Source: Rhodocyclales bacterium GT-UBC (GTDB lineage: Bacteria; Pseudomonadota; Gammaproteobacteria; Burkholderiales; Rhodocyclaceae). From it: 64,000 nt of DNA. The DNA lies in NCBI GenBank assembly GCA_003583745.1, contig QXPY01000001.1:248001-312000 (forward strand), in the 5' to 3' direction. Below, piece after piece: positions 46,870-54,566 of the stretch (position 1 is the stretch's first letter; every line of letters begins with the position of its first letter). The notes under the pieces are model-generated. The model ran no database searches. It saw nothing but the letters and a program-made list of their open reading frames with translations, and was not told where the DNA came from. The translations under genes and the position numbers were made by a program.

Positions 46870-47844
46870 TCAGGCGGCGCTCAACCCAAGGCGTTCAAAC
46901 AGCTGATCGTCCCGGCAGCTATCCGCGTTGGGCGTGGTCAGCAGGTTGTCGCCGTAGAACAAAGAGTTGGCGCCGGCCATGAAGCAAAGTGCCTGCAATT
47001 CTTCGCTCATCTCCTGACGCCCGGCCGAGAGGCGGACGACGGAACGGGGGAGCAGGATGCGGGCGACAGCGATGGTGCGGACGAATTCGAACGGGTCGAG
47101 TTTTGCCTGGTCGGCCAATGGGCTGCCGGGAATGGCTACCAGGTGGTTGATGGGTACCGATTCCGGCGGTTTCGGCATATTGGCGAATTGCACCAGCAGG
47201 CCGGCGCGATGGCGACGGGTTTCACCCATGCCGACGATGCCGCCGGAACAGATCTTGATGCCGGCCTGGCGCACTTGGTCTAGCGTATTCAAGCGGTCGG
47301 CATGCGTATGGGTGGAGACGATGTTCGGGTAATAGCTCGCCTCGGTATCCAGGTTGTGATTGTAGAAATCGAGTCCAGCATCCTTCAGGCGTTCGGCTTG
47401 CCCTGGTTTGAGCATGCCGAGCGTCAAGCAGGTTTCCAGGCCAAGTGTCTTGACCCCTTTGACCATGGCGACCACGGCATCCAGATCCTGGTCTTTCGGG
47501 TTGCGCCAGGCGGCGCCCATGCAAAAGCGGGTGGCACCGCGAACACGGGCTTCCAGCGCTGCGGCGAGGACTTCGTTCAAGGGTTTGAGCGGCTCTCTTT
47601 CAACCGGGGTCGCGTAATGGGCGGACTGCGAGCAATATTTGCAGTCCTCGGAGCAGCCACCCGTCTTGATTGAAAAGAGGGCGGAGCGTTGGATGGCTCC
47701 GGGTTCGAAGTGCTCGCGAAGCACGCCTTGGGCTTGCCAGATCAGGTCCATCAGGGGGAGTTCGAAGAGCGCCTGGGCGCGCTCGATGGTCCACTGCGTG
47801 GCTTTGGAAGTGTCAAATGTCTGGGCCCGGCGTGTTTGCGGCAT
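46870..47844 (-). CDS. bioB: Biotin synthase
   Basis: Radical-SAM enzyme inserting sulfur into dethiobiotin (324 aa). SAM cluster motif [16 protein letters not shown], the [11 protein letters not shown] and [13 protein letters not shown] motifs, and [12 protein letters not shown] with the [2Fe-2S] ligand Arg. The ATG at 47844 gives the standard N-terminus; the longer frame to 48033 overlaps the upstream gene. No other bio genes are adjacent. Confidence 0.96.
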   Translation of the reverse strand: MPQTRRAQTFDTSKATQWTIERAQALFELPLMDLIWQAQGVLREHFEPGAIQRSALFSIKTGGCSEDCKYCSQSAHYATPVEREPLKPLNEVLAAALEARVRGATRFCMGAAWRNPKDQDLDAVVAMVKGVKTLGLETCLTLGMLKPGQAERLKDAGLDFYNHNLDTEASYYPNIVSTHTHADRLNTLDQVRQAGIKICSGGIVGMGETRRHRAGLLVQFANMPKPPESVPINHLVAIPGSPLADQAKLDPFEFVRTIAVARILLPRSVVRLSAGRQEMSEELQALCFMAGANSLFYGDNLLTTPNADSCRDDQLFERLGLSAA

Positions 47845-47917
47845 GGCGATCCTATGGAAAAGTGGCTGATTGGTGGGAGAACAGGGGTAAATGGCGCGGT
47901 CGCTTACTGCGCGGGGC

Positions 47918-49306
47918 TTAATCCGAGTCGGGCGTTTTGGCGCGATGCGGGCAGATTTCGCAAAGACGCCCGGGCTTGTCGCCGTGCAGTACGCGCTGGC
48001 GGGTGGTTCGGAAAACCTGCCCGTTCCAGGCATCGGTGAAGGTGATTTGTTTCAGGTCGGCAGCAAACGAATAGCCCGAGTGATCCTGGGCGCAGGCGAC
48101 GAGATGGCCGTTGGTGCGAATATGCGCTTCGATGAATGGTGACCAGCAATGGCACTTGCCGGCATATTCATCGCGCCGGCTTTCGCTGATATGGTGAAAG
48201 GGCGTTAAGCCAGGCTCGTTGCTGATACGCATGAACGCCTGGGTGAGATGGAAGACGCTCTTGTGGTTGATCTGGACCACCGATATCGCGCAGTGATGAC
48301 CGGTTTTTCGCGTCAATTCGTCTCGGCTGTCGAGCAGGCGACGAATTTGCGCCGCAAAGCAATCGGGTTCGACCGTGGCTCGGCTTTCGGCTTCGGCCCG
48401 CCATTTGCCACTGGCCAGGTTGTAGTCGAGGACCAGCTGATCCAGGCCCGAGGCCATCGCCATGACCAACAATTCCTCGTTGGCGGAGAGCGGGTCGGCA
48501 TGCAGAACGACCTTGGGAAAATGGCAACGCGATTTGGCGAAGCTGATGGCGGAGGGAAGCCAGGCGCAGCGCCGGATTGGTCCGAGATCGGAAAGAACCA
48601 GTTGGCCGATTTTGAGGTTTCCGAGTTCCCTGACGATACAGCGGAAGAAACCTTGGTCCATCACGTCGCCGGCGTCGCGCAGGGCGCCACCCTTGCTGTC
48701 GCGCAGGGTGCGCGAGGCGGTCAGGTCAAGACAGACCGAGGACGGGGTGGGGGGCGTTTCGTTCAAGACAGCCGATAGACGCGGGGCAGGGATCAGTGGC
48801 GCGGGGTGTGGCGGCCGCTTGTCGCCGTGGGCGTTGATGTGCCCCCGGATCAGGGAGGCGAGTTTTGGACGGGGGCTGAAGCCCCATACATCGCTGACCG
48901 AAATGCCTTCGCCCAGGGCAGCATGGTCGCCTTTCTCGATGAGCCGGCATGCTTCCCCGATACTGATGCCGAGGAGAGGGGCGGCATCCTGAGCGCGCAG
49001 GATGACGTTCATCTTGGCCAGGAACATCAGTTCCCGGGCGACGTCGATCGGAAAGCCCTGGCGGCTGCCGTCGCGCGAATCGAGCAGTACCTTGTGAATC
49101 AGCGTATTGAGCTCGCGCGTTCGCCATAGTTGAACGATCTGGCGGGCCAGGTGGGGCATGGATTCGAGGGCGGCACTGGTGTCGCCTGCGATGGTTGCGC
49201 CGGCGCGTGCCGCTGAAGCTGCGGCTGGCGCGGATTCGTGTTCCATCTCGAAGTTGATCGTCGGCAATGGGGTGTTGTCGACCAGGAGAACGGCTGCACT
49301 GTTCAC
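47918..49306 (-). CDS. SPASM-domain protein with degenerate radical-SAM core
   Basis: 462 aa. N-terminal helical domain (about 45-140, [20 protein letters not shown]). The middle follows a radical-SAM-type barrel, but where CX3CX2C should be there is only [17 protein letters not shown] with a single Cys. The C-terminus keeps a SPASM-like cluster-binding region: [22 protein letters not shown], and [10 protein letters not shown]. It may bind an auxiliary Fe-S cluster without SAM chemistry. The GTG at 49306 has AGAGGG upstream and is preferred to a TTG at 49420. Lies between bioB and the HiPIP gene. Confidence 0.7.
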   Translation of the reverse strand: MNSAAVLLVDNTPLPTINFEMEHESAPAAASAARAGATIAGDTSAALESMPHLARQIVQLWRTRELNTLIHKVLLDSRDGSRQGFPIDVARELMFLAKMNVILRAQDAAPLLGISIGEACRLIEKGDHAALGEGISVSDVWGFSPRPKLASLIRGHINAHGDKRPPHPAPLIPAPRLSAVLNETPPTPSSVCLDLTASRTLRDSKGGALRDAGDVMDQGFFRCIVRELGNLKIGQLVLSDLGPIRRCAWLPSAISFAKSRCHFPKVVLHADPLSANEELLVMAMASGLDQLVLDYNLASGKWRAEAESRATVEPDCFAAQIRRLLDSRDELTRKTGHHCAISVVQINHKSVFHLTQAFMRISNEPGLTPFHHISESRRDEYAGKCHCWSPFIEAHIRTNGHLVACAQDHSGYSFAADLKQITFTDAWNGQVFRTTRQRVLHGDKPGRLCEICPHRAKTPDSD

Positions 49307-49376
49307 GGATAAGCCCTCTGCAAAAGATGGTTCGTCGTCGATGGGGTGAGGCTTGCAACGACCTGGTTCCTGTCTA

Positions 49377-49392
49377 AGCAGCAAGGATGCCA
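49377..49392 (-). promoter_or_regulatory. Weak sigma-54-like site before the SPASM gene
   Basis: On the minus strand TGGCAT CCTTG CTGCT with correct GG-N10-GC spacing, 60 bases before the predicted site-to-GTG distance. A 16-base palindrome-like element TTCCCGA-tc-TCGGGAA lies further upstream at 49446-49461. Confidence 0.3.
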
Positions 49393-49525
49393 AGGCGCCG
49401 AACCCTGTGTGCTGGGGCAACAGGCTGGCTGACGGGGAGAAAGGCTTCCCGATCTCGGGAAAAAGCAGGGGGGGATTCCCTTGTTTGCGAATCGCAGACT
49501 GGCTGCGCTGGCTCGATGGTCAAGA

Positions 49526-49549
49526 AAAAAGGCGCCGAGGCGCCTTTTC
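49526..49549 (-). terminator. Intrinsic terminator of the HiPIP gene
   Basis: AAAAGGCGCC / GGCGCCTTTT stem with a 2-base loop, T-run on both strands, 16 bases after the HiPIP stop on the minus strand. Confidence 0.8.
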
Positions 49550-49565
49550 GCGGAGTCGCTGAAAT

Positions 49566-49823
49566 TCAGCCCTTCTTGGCGTAGGCAACGCAGTAACCCT
49601 TGGCCGACACTTCGGTGTCGCCCGGGAAAATCTTGCAGCCGCCGAGGTCGCCCGAGCCCGGAACGAACTGGACGCAGGTGGCGCATGCCTTGTCGCCTTC
49701 CGGGCTGTCCTTGTATTTCATGGTGGTGCGCATGTTTTCGTTCTTGGCTGCCAGGGCGACGACCGGGATCATGGCCAGGGAAAGACCACCGATTTTCAAC
49801 AGATTGCGACGAGACGGATTCAT
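49566..49823 (-). CDS. High-potential iron-sulfur protein (HiPIP)
   Basis: 85 aa. Twin-arginine signal SRRNLLKIGGLSLAMIPVVA, then a short mature protein with the four [4Fe-4S] Cys: two in KACATCVQF, one in LGGCKIFPG and one in AKGYCVAYAKKG. HiPIPs are periplasmic one-electron carriers between cytochrome bc1 and reductases or reaction centres. Own promoter and terminator, so monocistronic. A natural partner for the cytochromes around it. Confidence 0.93.
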   Translation of the reverse strand: MNPSRRNLLKIGGLSLAMIPVVALAAKNENMRTTMKYKDSPEGDKACATCVQFVPGSGDLGGCKIFPGDTEVSAKGYCVAYAKKG

Positions 49824-49846
49824 GGTGAGATTACTCCTGTGAATGA

Positions 49847-49863
49847 ACCCCGTTAAACGGGGT
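49847..49863. promoter_or_regulatory. Perfect inverted repeat in the HiPIP leader
   Basis: ACCCCGTT-a-AACGGGGT, 24 bases before the HiPIP ATG and inside the predicted leader. It could be an operator or, as RNA, a small 5' hairpin stabilising the transcript. Confidence 0.4.
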
Positions 49864-49952
49864 AAAAAATTAGCAGAAGCCCGGTTGAAGGGCACCCCCG
49901 AGAGGGATACCGGCGGTTCAAGTGCATTTTGCCCCGGTACGGATTCCTGCAA

Positions 49953-49968
49953 TGCAAGCATCGGGCCA
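49953..49968 (-). promoter_or_regulatory. Sigma-54-like promoter of the HiPIP gene
   Basis: On the minus strand TGGCCC GATGC TTGCA: perfect -12 element, one mismatch in the -24 element, correct spacing. Predicted start near 49942, leaving a leader of about 119 bases. Confidence 0.45.
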
Positions 49969-50072
49969 GCCTTTTGCTTCCAACTCATCGCGTCCTGGCT
50001 TGCACTTGCCACGGCAGACAATGCATTATCGGGAAACTGACCGGTTCTTTCCGGTTGCCAGAAAAGCGAAAC

Positions 50073-52502
50073 ATGAAAAAAGCAAGAATCTGGGTGAGAT
50101 TGGTCATCGCCATCCTGCTGGCAGTGATGGTTTCAGGCGCCGGCCTGGTTCATTGGGCAACCCTGGAACAGAAGAACCTGGCAATCGAGCAGTCGAAGGA
50201 TTTCGCGATGAGCGTTCACCAGATGACGCTCGCCGGACTGACCGGAATGATGATTACCGGCACCATCGGGTTGCGGACCATTTTTCTCGACCAGATCAAG
50301 GAGTCGAATCACATCGAGTCCTTGAAGGTGTTTCGCGGTGATGCGGTCGTCAAGCAGTTTGGTCTGGGCTTCGATGGCGAAACGCCTTCCGATGCCCTGG
50401 AAACCCGTGTTCTGGTGACCGGTGAGGCGTATTTCGACGTGGTCAGCAGCAAGCGCGGCGGCGAGCATTTGAAGGCCATCATTCCGGTCAAGGCGACCGA
50501 AAATTATTTGGGCAAGAATTGTCTTTTCTGCCATGAAGTGCCGGTCAACACGGTACTGGGTGCCGTCAGCATGGAAGTGTCGCTTGATCGTGCCGCCGAA
50601 ACGACCCGCAGCTTCGGTTTGCGCGCCTTGTTGGCCGGTGCCGCGCTTTGCCTGCCGCTCGGCCTGTTCATCTGGTTCTTCATTTCGAGAATGGTCACCC
50701 GGCCGATGGCCAAGATGACCGAAGGCTTGAGCAGCATTGCCGACGGCGACATCGCCCAGGCCAATTTGCTGCCGGTTCTGCGTCATGACGAAGTCGGTGC
50801 CGCCATCGAGGCTTTCAATCGCGTAATGGGCAAGACCGGCGAACTGCTGCAACAACAACGCATGTCGCGTATCGTTTTCGATAATTCGCTAGAAGGGATT
50901 ACGGTTACCGATGCTTATTCGCGGATTCAGCTGGTCAATAAGGCTTTTTCCGATACCACGGGTTATTCCGCCGAGGAGGTGATCGGCAAGACGCCGGCCA
51001 TTCTCAAATCCGGCAGGCAAAGCCCGGAGTTCTACAGCGAATTCTGGGCCGCCCTGCAGCGCGATGGCGAATGGCGTGGAGAAATCTGGAATCAGCGCAA
51101 GAACGGGTCGGTTTACGCCGAGTGGCTCAATGTCAGCGCCGTCCGTAACGCACGCGGCGAGGTCGAGCATTACGTGGCTATCTTTTCGGATATCACCGAA
51201 CGCAAGGAGCGGGAGGAGTTGATCACCTTCCAGGCCTTCCACGACGCACTGACCGGGTTGCCCAACCGCTTGCTGTTCAAGGACCGCCTCGAGCAGGCGC
51301 TGGCCCAGGCCAAACGCTACAAGAGCCGGACACCGGCGGTGATGTTTCTCGATCTCGACAAATTCAAGCAGGTCAACGATACGCTTGGGCACGACGTCGG
51401 CGACCTGCTGCTCAAGGAAGTGGCCAATCGCCTCAAGGGCTGCGTGCGTTCGGTCGACACCGTGGCTCGCCTGGCCGGTGACGAATTCACCGTCCTGCTG
51501 CCGGAGGTGACCTGCGAGAGCGATGCCGATGCCGTTGCCGAAAAGATTCTGGCGGCCATGCGCGAGCCGATTGCCCTGGGGGCGGAAGATCGGGTGGTTA
51601 CCACCAGTATCGGCCTCAGCATGTATCCCAGGGACGGCCGGGATGCCGATGCCTTGATGAAGTCTGCGGATGCGGCGATGTATCACGTCAAGGCGACCGG
51701 CCGCGCCGGGCGTTGTTTCTTCTCCGATGAACTGCGCGGCGCGCCCTCGCGGCGCAGCGAGCTGGAGGGACGCCTCAAGGACGCCTTCATCAATCGCGAG
51801 TTCGTCCTGCACTATCAGCCGATCATCGATTTGCAAAGCGGCGAAGTGCATGGCAAGGAGGCCTTGATCCGCTGGCAAACGCCGGAAGGCCAGCTGCTCA
51901 TGCCGGACGAGTTCATCGGTCTGGCCGAAGAGGTCGGTTTGATGGCCAAGCTGGGCGAGTGGGTGCTGGAGACAGCCTGTATCCAGGCGCGCTTGTGGCA
52001 GCTTGAAAATCAGGCGGTGCGAATTGCCGTGAACCTTTCGGCCAGCGAGTTCAATCGGCCGGACCTGGCCGACACCGTACGTGCCATTTTGCGGCGGGCC
52101 GGCTTGACGCCGAATCTATTGGAGCTGGAGGTGCCGGAAAGCCTGGTCATGGTCGATGCCGAGCATTCCAAGCGGGTCTTCCGGGAATTGGCCGATCTCG
52201 GCGTGATGCTCAGCATCGGGAATTTCGGTACCGGTTATACCTGTCTGGCAGCGCTGCACCAGATGCCGATCGATACAGTCAAGGTCGATCGCAGCGTCAT
52301 TCGCCAGTATCTCAGTCAGCATCACGACAAGTCCTTGCTGAACGCCGTGTTTGGCGTTGCTTCTGCGCTTGGTTTGCGGGCAGTGGCCGAGGGCGTCGAG
52401 AGTCTGGAGCAGTTGAGTTTGTTGCAGGAGTTCGAATGCAATCGGGCGCAGGGCTATCTGTTCGCCTTGCCGCTTCCCGAAGGAAAAAAAGACACCGCCT
52501 AA
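50073..52502 (+). CDS. Haem-c sensor diguanylate cyclase with degenerate EAL
   Basis: 809 aa. Membrane segment 1 (VRLVIAILLAVMVSGAGLVH), periplasmic domain with NYLGKNCLFCHEVPVNTVLG, a CxxCH haem-c site at residues 150-154, membrane segment 2 (GAALCLPLGLFIWFFISRMV), HAMP, PAS, GGDEF (RLAGDEFTVL, active-type variant) and EAL. EALIRW is present but the catalytic DDFGTGYSS is SIGNFGTGYTC, losing both Asp, so phosphodiesterase activity is unlikely. Expected output: c-di-GMP made in response to periplasmic redox or a haem ligand. The sensor is a paralogue of that in the chemoreceptor at 41423. No good promoter found in the 249-base divergent gap. Confidence 0.92.
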   Translation: MKKARIWVRLVIAILLAVMVSGAGLVHWATLEQKNLAIEQSKDFAMSVHQMTLAGLTGMMITGTIGLRTIFLDQIKESNHIESLKVFRGDAVVKQFGLGFDGETPSDALETRVLVTGEAYFDVVSSKRGGEHLKAIIPVKATENYLGKNCLFCHEVPVNTVLGAVSMEVSLDRAAETTRSFGLRALLAGAALCLPLGLFIWFFISRMVTRPMAKMTEGLSSIADGDIAQANLLPVLRHDEVGAAIEAFNRVMGKTGELLQQQRMSRIVFDNSLEGITVTDAYSRIQLVNKAFSDTTGYSAEEVIGKTPAILKSGRQSPEFYSEFWAALQRDGEWRGEIWNQRKNGSVYAEWLNVSAVRNARGEVEHYVAIFSDITERKEREELITFQAFHDALTGLPNRLLFKDRLEQALAQAKRYKSRTPAVMFLDLDKFKQVNDTLGHDVGDLLLKEVANRLKGCVRSVDTVARLAGDEFTVLLPEVTCESDADAVAEKILAAMREPIALGAEDRVVTTSIGLSMYPRDGRDADALMKSADAAMYHVKATGRAGRCFFSDELRGAPSRRSELEGRLKDAFINREFVLHYQPIIDLQSGEVHGKEALIRWQTPEGQLLMPDEFIGLAEEVGLMAKLGEWVLETACIQARLWQLENQAVRIAVNLSASEFNRPDLADTVRAILRRAGLTPNLLELEVPESLVMVDAEHSKRVFRELADLGVMLSIGNFGTGYTCLAALHQMPIDTVKVDRSVIRQYLSQHHDKSLLNAVFGVASALGLRAVAEGVESLEQLSLLQEFECNRAQGYLFALPLPEGKKDTA

Positions 52503-52822
52503 CGGCTTCTGGCGTTCAGCGTCGTGCCAAGATCGAACAGGGCGCTCGGGACGGCAGGCCGGGTAAGGCTCTGACGATAGGTGCAGCAACCGCTATCACT
52601 GTTTTCGCCATCGGATTGCCAGTGTTGGCAATAAGGGGCGATACACGAAAAACGCAAGGGAGGCGGCCCTTGATGGCGCGAATAGTCGAGCGGCTTGTCG
52701 CCTTGTTCGGAATGCAAGTGGTTGTAGAGCATGGAATCGCAACTCTGGTGCAGGGCGCGCAAGCACCAGCGGGCCAGGCTATTGGCGGTGGCTTGGGGGG
52801 TGTGGTGTTCTGGATGATTCAT
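52499..52822 (-). CDS. Small Cys-rich hypothetical protein
   Basis: 107 aa, no signal peptide, six Cys including FSCIAPYCQHW and SGCCTYRQ, and several His (MNHPEHHTPQ). No family recognised. Its ATG overlaps the triheme cytochrome stop (4 bases), so translation is coupled and the gene is probably real. Could bind a metal or take part in cytochrome maturation; this is speculation. Convergent with the cyclase gene (4-base overlap). Confidence 0.6.
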   Translation of the reverse strand: MNHPEHHTPQATANSLARWCLRALHQSCDSMLYNHLHSEQGDKPLDYSRHQGPPPLRFSCIAPYCQHWQSDGENSDSGCCTYRQSLTRPAVPSALFDLGTTLNARSR

Positions 52823-53490
52823 GGTTTGCTGGCTCCGGTTTTCTGTGGCGGCACGGTGTTTTGTGGAACGCTGTGGCAGCGCTGACAGGAAAAGAAGGTA
52901 ATGAAGGCGACGCGGTCGTGGCACATGCCGCAGAACTCACCCCGGAAAATGTCGGCCATTCGGATCTGCGTGCTTCCGGCTTGCGCCTTGAAGGGGGCCG
53001 GGTGGCAATTGGCGCAGGCGAGCCACAAGGTATGGGATTTGTGGGGGAAGCGGACGAAGGGCATTTCCTTCGTATTGCGCATGACGATATCGAGGTCGAG
53101 GACCTCCATGTTTTCCTTCCCGCTCAAGCCGGACCGCGGTTTGATCAAGCCTTCGTTAAGGGCTTTCATCCAGTCCGGGAAGCGATTCGCGTCATAAGGC
53201 ATGTTGCGGGTTGCCTCGCCGATATTTTGCAGGCGCAGGTAGTCCGGGTTGTTGGGGTCGAGTAGTGGCGATGCGTCGATGGCGCGGCGGGCGACCGGCT
53301 GGCTTTCGACGCTTGCCGGGGCAGCAGGCACTTCGTCGGCGAGGCCCTGGTTGGCGGCAGGGCGCAAGTAGGCGAGCCAGGGGCTGAAGACGCGATGCTC
53401 GCCGGCTGGTGCCTCAGCCAGGCTGAGCAGGGCGAGGCCCAGCGTCAGCAGGGCGCGCAGCAGATGATCGATGCGGTTTGGCGCGACGAT
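52819..53490 (-). CDS. Periplasmic triheme cytochrome c7-type, non-canonical start
   Basis: About 223 aa. Three CxxCH motifs: CANCHPAPF, CGMCHDRVA and CQRCHSVPQ, each with nearby His (FPHKSHTLW), a c7-type triheme module at the C-terminus (residues 150-215). A good signal peptide (HLLRALLTLGLALLSLAEAP) precedes it, but between the in-frame stop of the upstream gene (53494-53496) and this signal there is no ATG, GTG or TTG. ATC codons at 53493 and 53490 follow GGGGAG at suitable spacing; CTG codons come next. The coordinates given use ATC 53490. Third gene of the kinase-regulator operon. Confidence 0.75.
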   Translation of the reverse strand: MVAPNRIDHLLRALLTLGLALLSLAEAPAGEHRVFSPWLAYLRPAANQGLADEVPAAPASVESQPVARRAIDASPLLDPNNPDYLRLQNIGEATRNMPYDANRFPDWMKALNEGLIKPRSGLSGKENMEVLDLDIVMRNTKEMPFVRFPHKSHTLWLACANCHPAPFKAQAGSTQIRMADIFRGEFCGMCHDRVAFITFFSCQRCHSVPQNTVPPQKTGASKP

Positions 53491-53493
53491 GAT

Positions 53494-54540
53494 TCAGCTC
53501 CCCAGCATGCGGCGCAGAAAGCCGCCGACCTGACTGATCAGCGAAGTCGGGGATGCGGATTCGGGCGATGTTGCAGCGGCCGGCGCGGTATTGTGTGAAA
53601 GCGGCGCGGCGGTGCTACCCGCAGCGGTAGCGAGATCTTCGTTGGCCGGCAGGGCGACTTGGTAGCGCAAGCCAAGCCGCGGGTTTTCGCGCAATTCGTT
53701 ATGGCGCGCGATGGCCGATTTCAAGGTCAGGCGGAGATAGCCCGCCTTAACCGGCTTCGGGATGAAGCGGTAAATCTGTCCCTGATTGATCATGCGCGTG
53801 ATCAGGTTGCTGTCCATCGTCGAAGTCAGGACGATGCTGACGATTTGCGGGTGCTGACGTTTCAGCAGGCAAAGCAGGTGGGTCAGGTCGGTTGTGCCGA
53901 GATTGCGTTCGGCCAGGATCACGCCAATCTCTTCTTTCTCGAGAATGCCGAAGGCTTCGGCCGGATTGGTCACATGAATGACCTCACCCAGATCGCCGGC
54001 GCTCATTTCGACGGCGGAATGCGTCGCCTCGTCGTCGTCGAGGACGAGAAGGCGGGTCGGTTGCGAGATTGCGTTCGGGCTCGGCTCGTCGGCCGGCGCG
54101 AGGGCTTCGCCTTCGCTCTCCTGGCGGCGGGCGATCTCGGCCGCCTGGGCGACGATGGCCGGCAGTTCTTCGACGTTCCAGGGTTTGTTGATGAAGCGGA
54201 AAATTTCCGATTCGTTGACCGAGCGCAACACGGCTTGCATGTCGGAATAGCCGGTGAGCAGGATGCGCATTGCCCGCGGCGCCAGTTGGCGGACTTCATT
54301 GAGAAAGTCGACGCCGCTCATTTCCGGCATGCGCTGATCGCTGATGACGACATCGAAGTCGCTGTTCCTCACCAGGGCAAGGCCCTCCTGCGCGCTGACC
54401 GCGGTCACGACGTGAAATTCCTTTTTGAGCAACCAGGATAGCGCACGCAAGATATTCGGTTCGTCATCGACGCACAGCACGCGTCCTTTTGGGGCGGCGC
54501 TGCTGGTCGGCATGGTGATGGACAGGGAATTGGCTGACAT
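53494..54540 (-). CDS. Double-receiver response regulator
   Basis: 348 aa. Receiver 1 (LCVDDEPNILRALSWLLKKE; acceptor in DFDVVISDQRMPEMSG; TGYSDMQAVLRSVNESEIFR and KPW) is complete. Receiver 2 (LLVLDDDEATHSAVEM) has Glu at the acceptor position (GVILAERNLG), which cannot be phosphorylated normally. A low-complexity Ala/Ser/Pro tail ends RRMLGS. No DNA-binding or enzymatic domain. The ATG at 54540 is used; the frame upstream is a shadow of the kinase gene. 26 bases after that kinase. Confidence 0.9.
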   Translation of the reverse strand: MSANSLSITMPTSSAAPKGRVLCVDDEPNILRALSWLLKKEFHVVTAVSAQEGLALVRNSDFDVVISDQRMPEMSGVDFLNEVRQLAPRAMRILLTGYSDMQAVLRSVNESEIFRFINKPWNVEELPAIVAQAAEIARRQESEGEALAPADEPSPNAISQPTRLLVLDDDEATHSAVEMSAGDLGEVIHVTNPAEAFGILEKEEIGVILAERNLGTTDLTHLLCLLKRQHPQIVSIVLTSTMDSNLITRMINQGQIYRFIPKPVKAGYLRLTLKSAIARHNELRENPRLGLRYQVALPANEDLATAAGSTAAPLSHNTAPAAATSPESASPTSLISQVGGFLRRMLGS

Positions 54541-54566
54541 GACGTGGTTCTTTCTGTTGCTCGGGT

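Noticed and set aside
50003-50020. TGGCTTGCACTTGCC as a sigma-54 promoter for the haem-sensor cyclase
   Set aside because: The distance between GG and GC is 9 instead of 10 bases, and sigma-54 does not tolerate this well.
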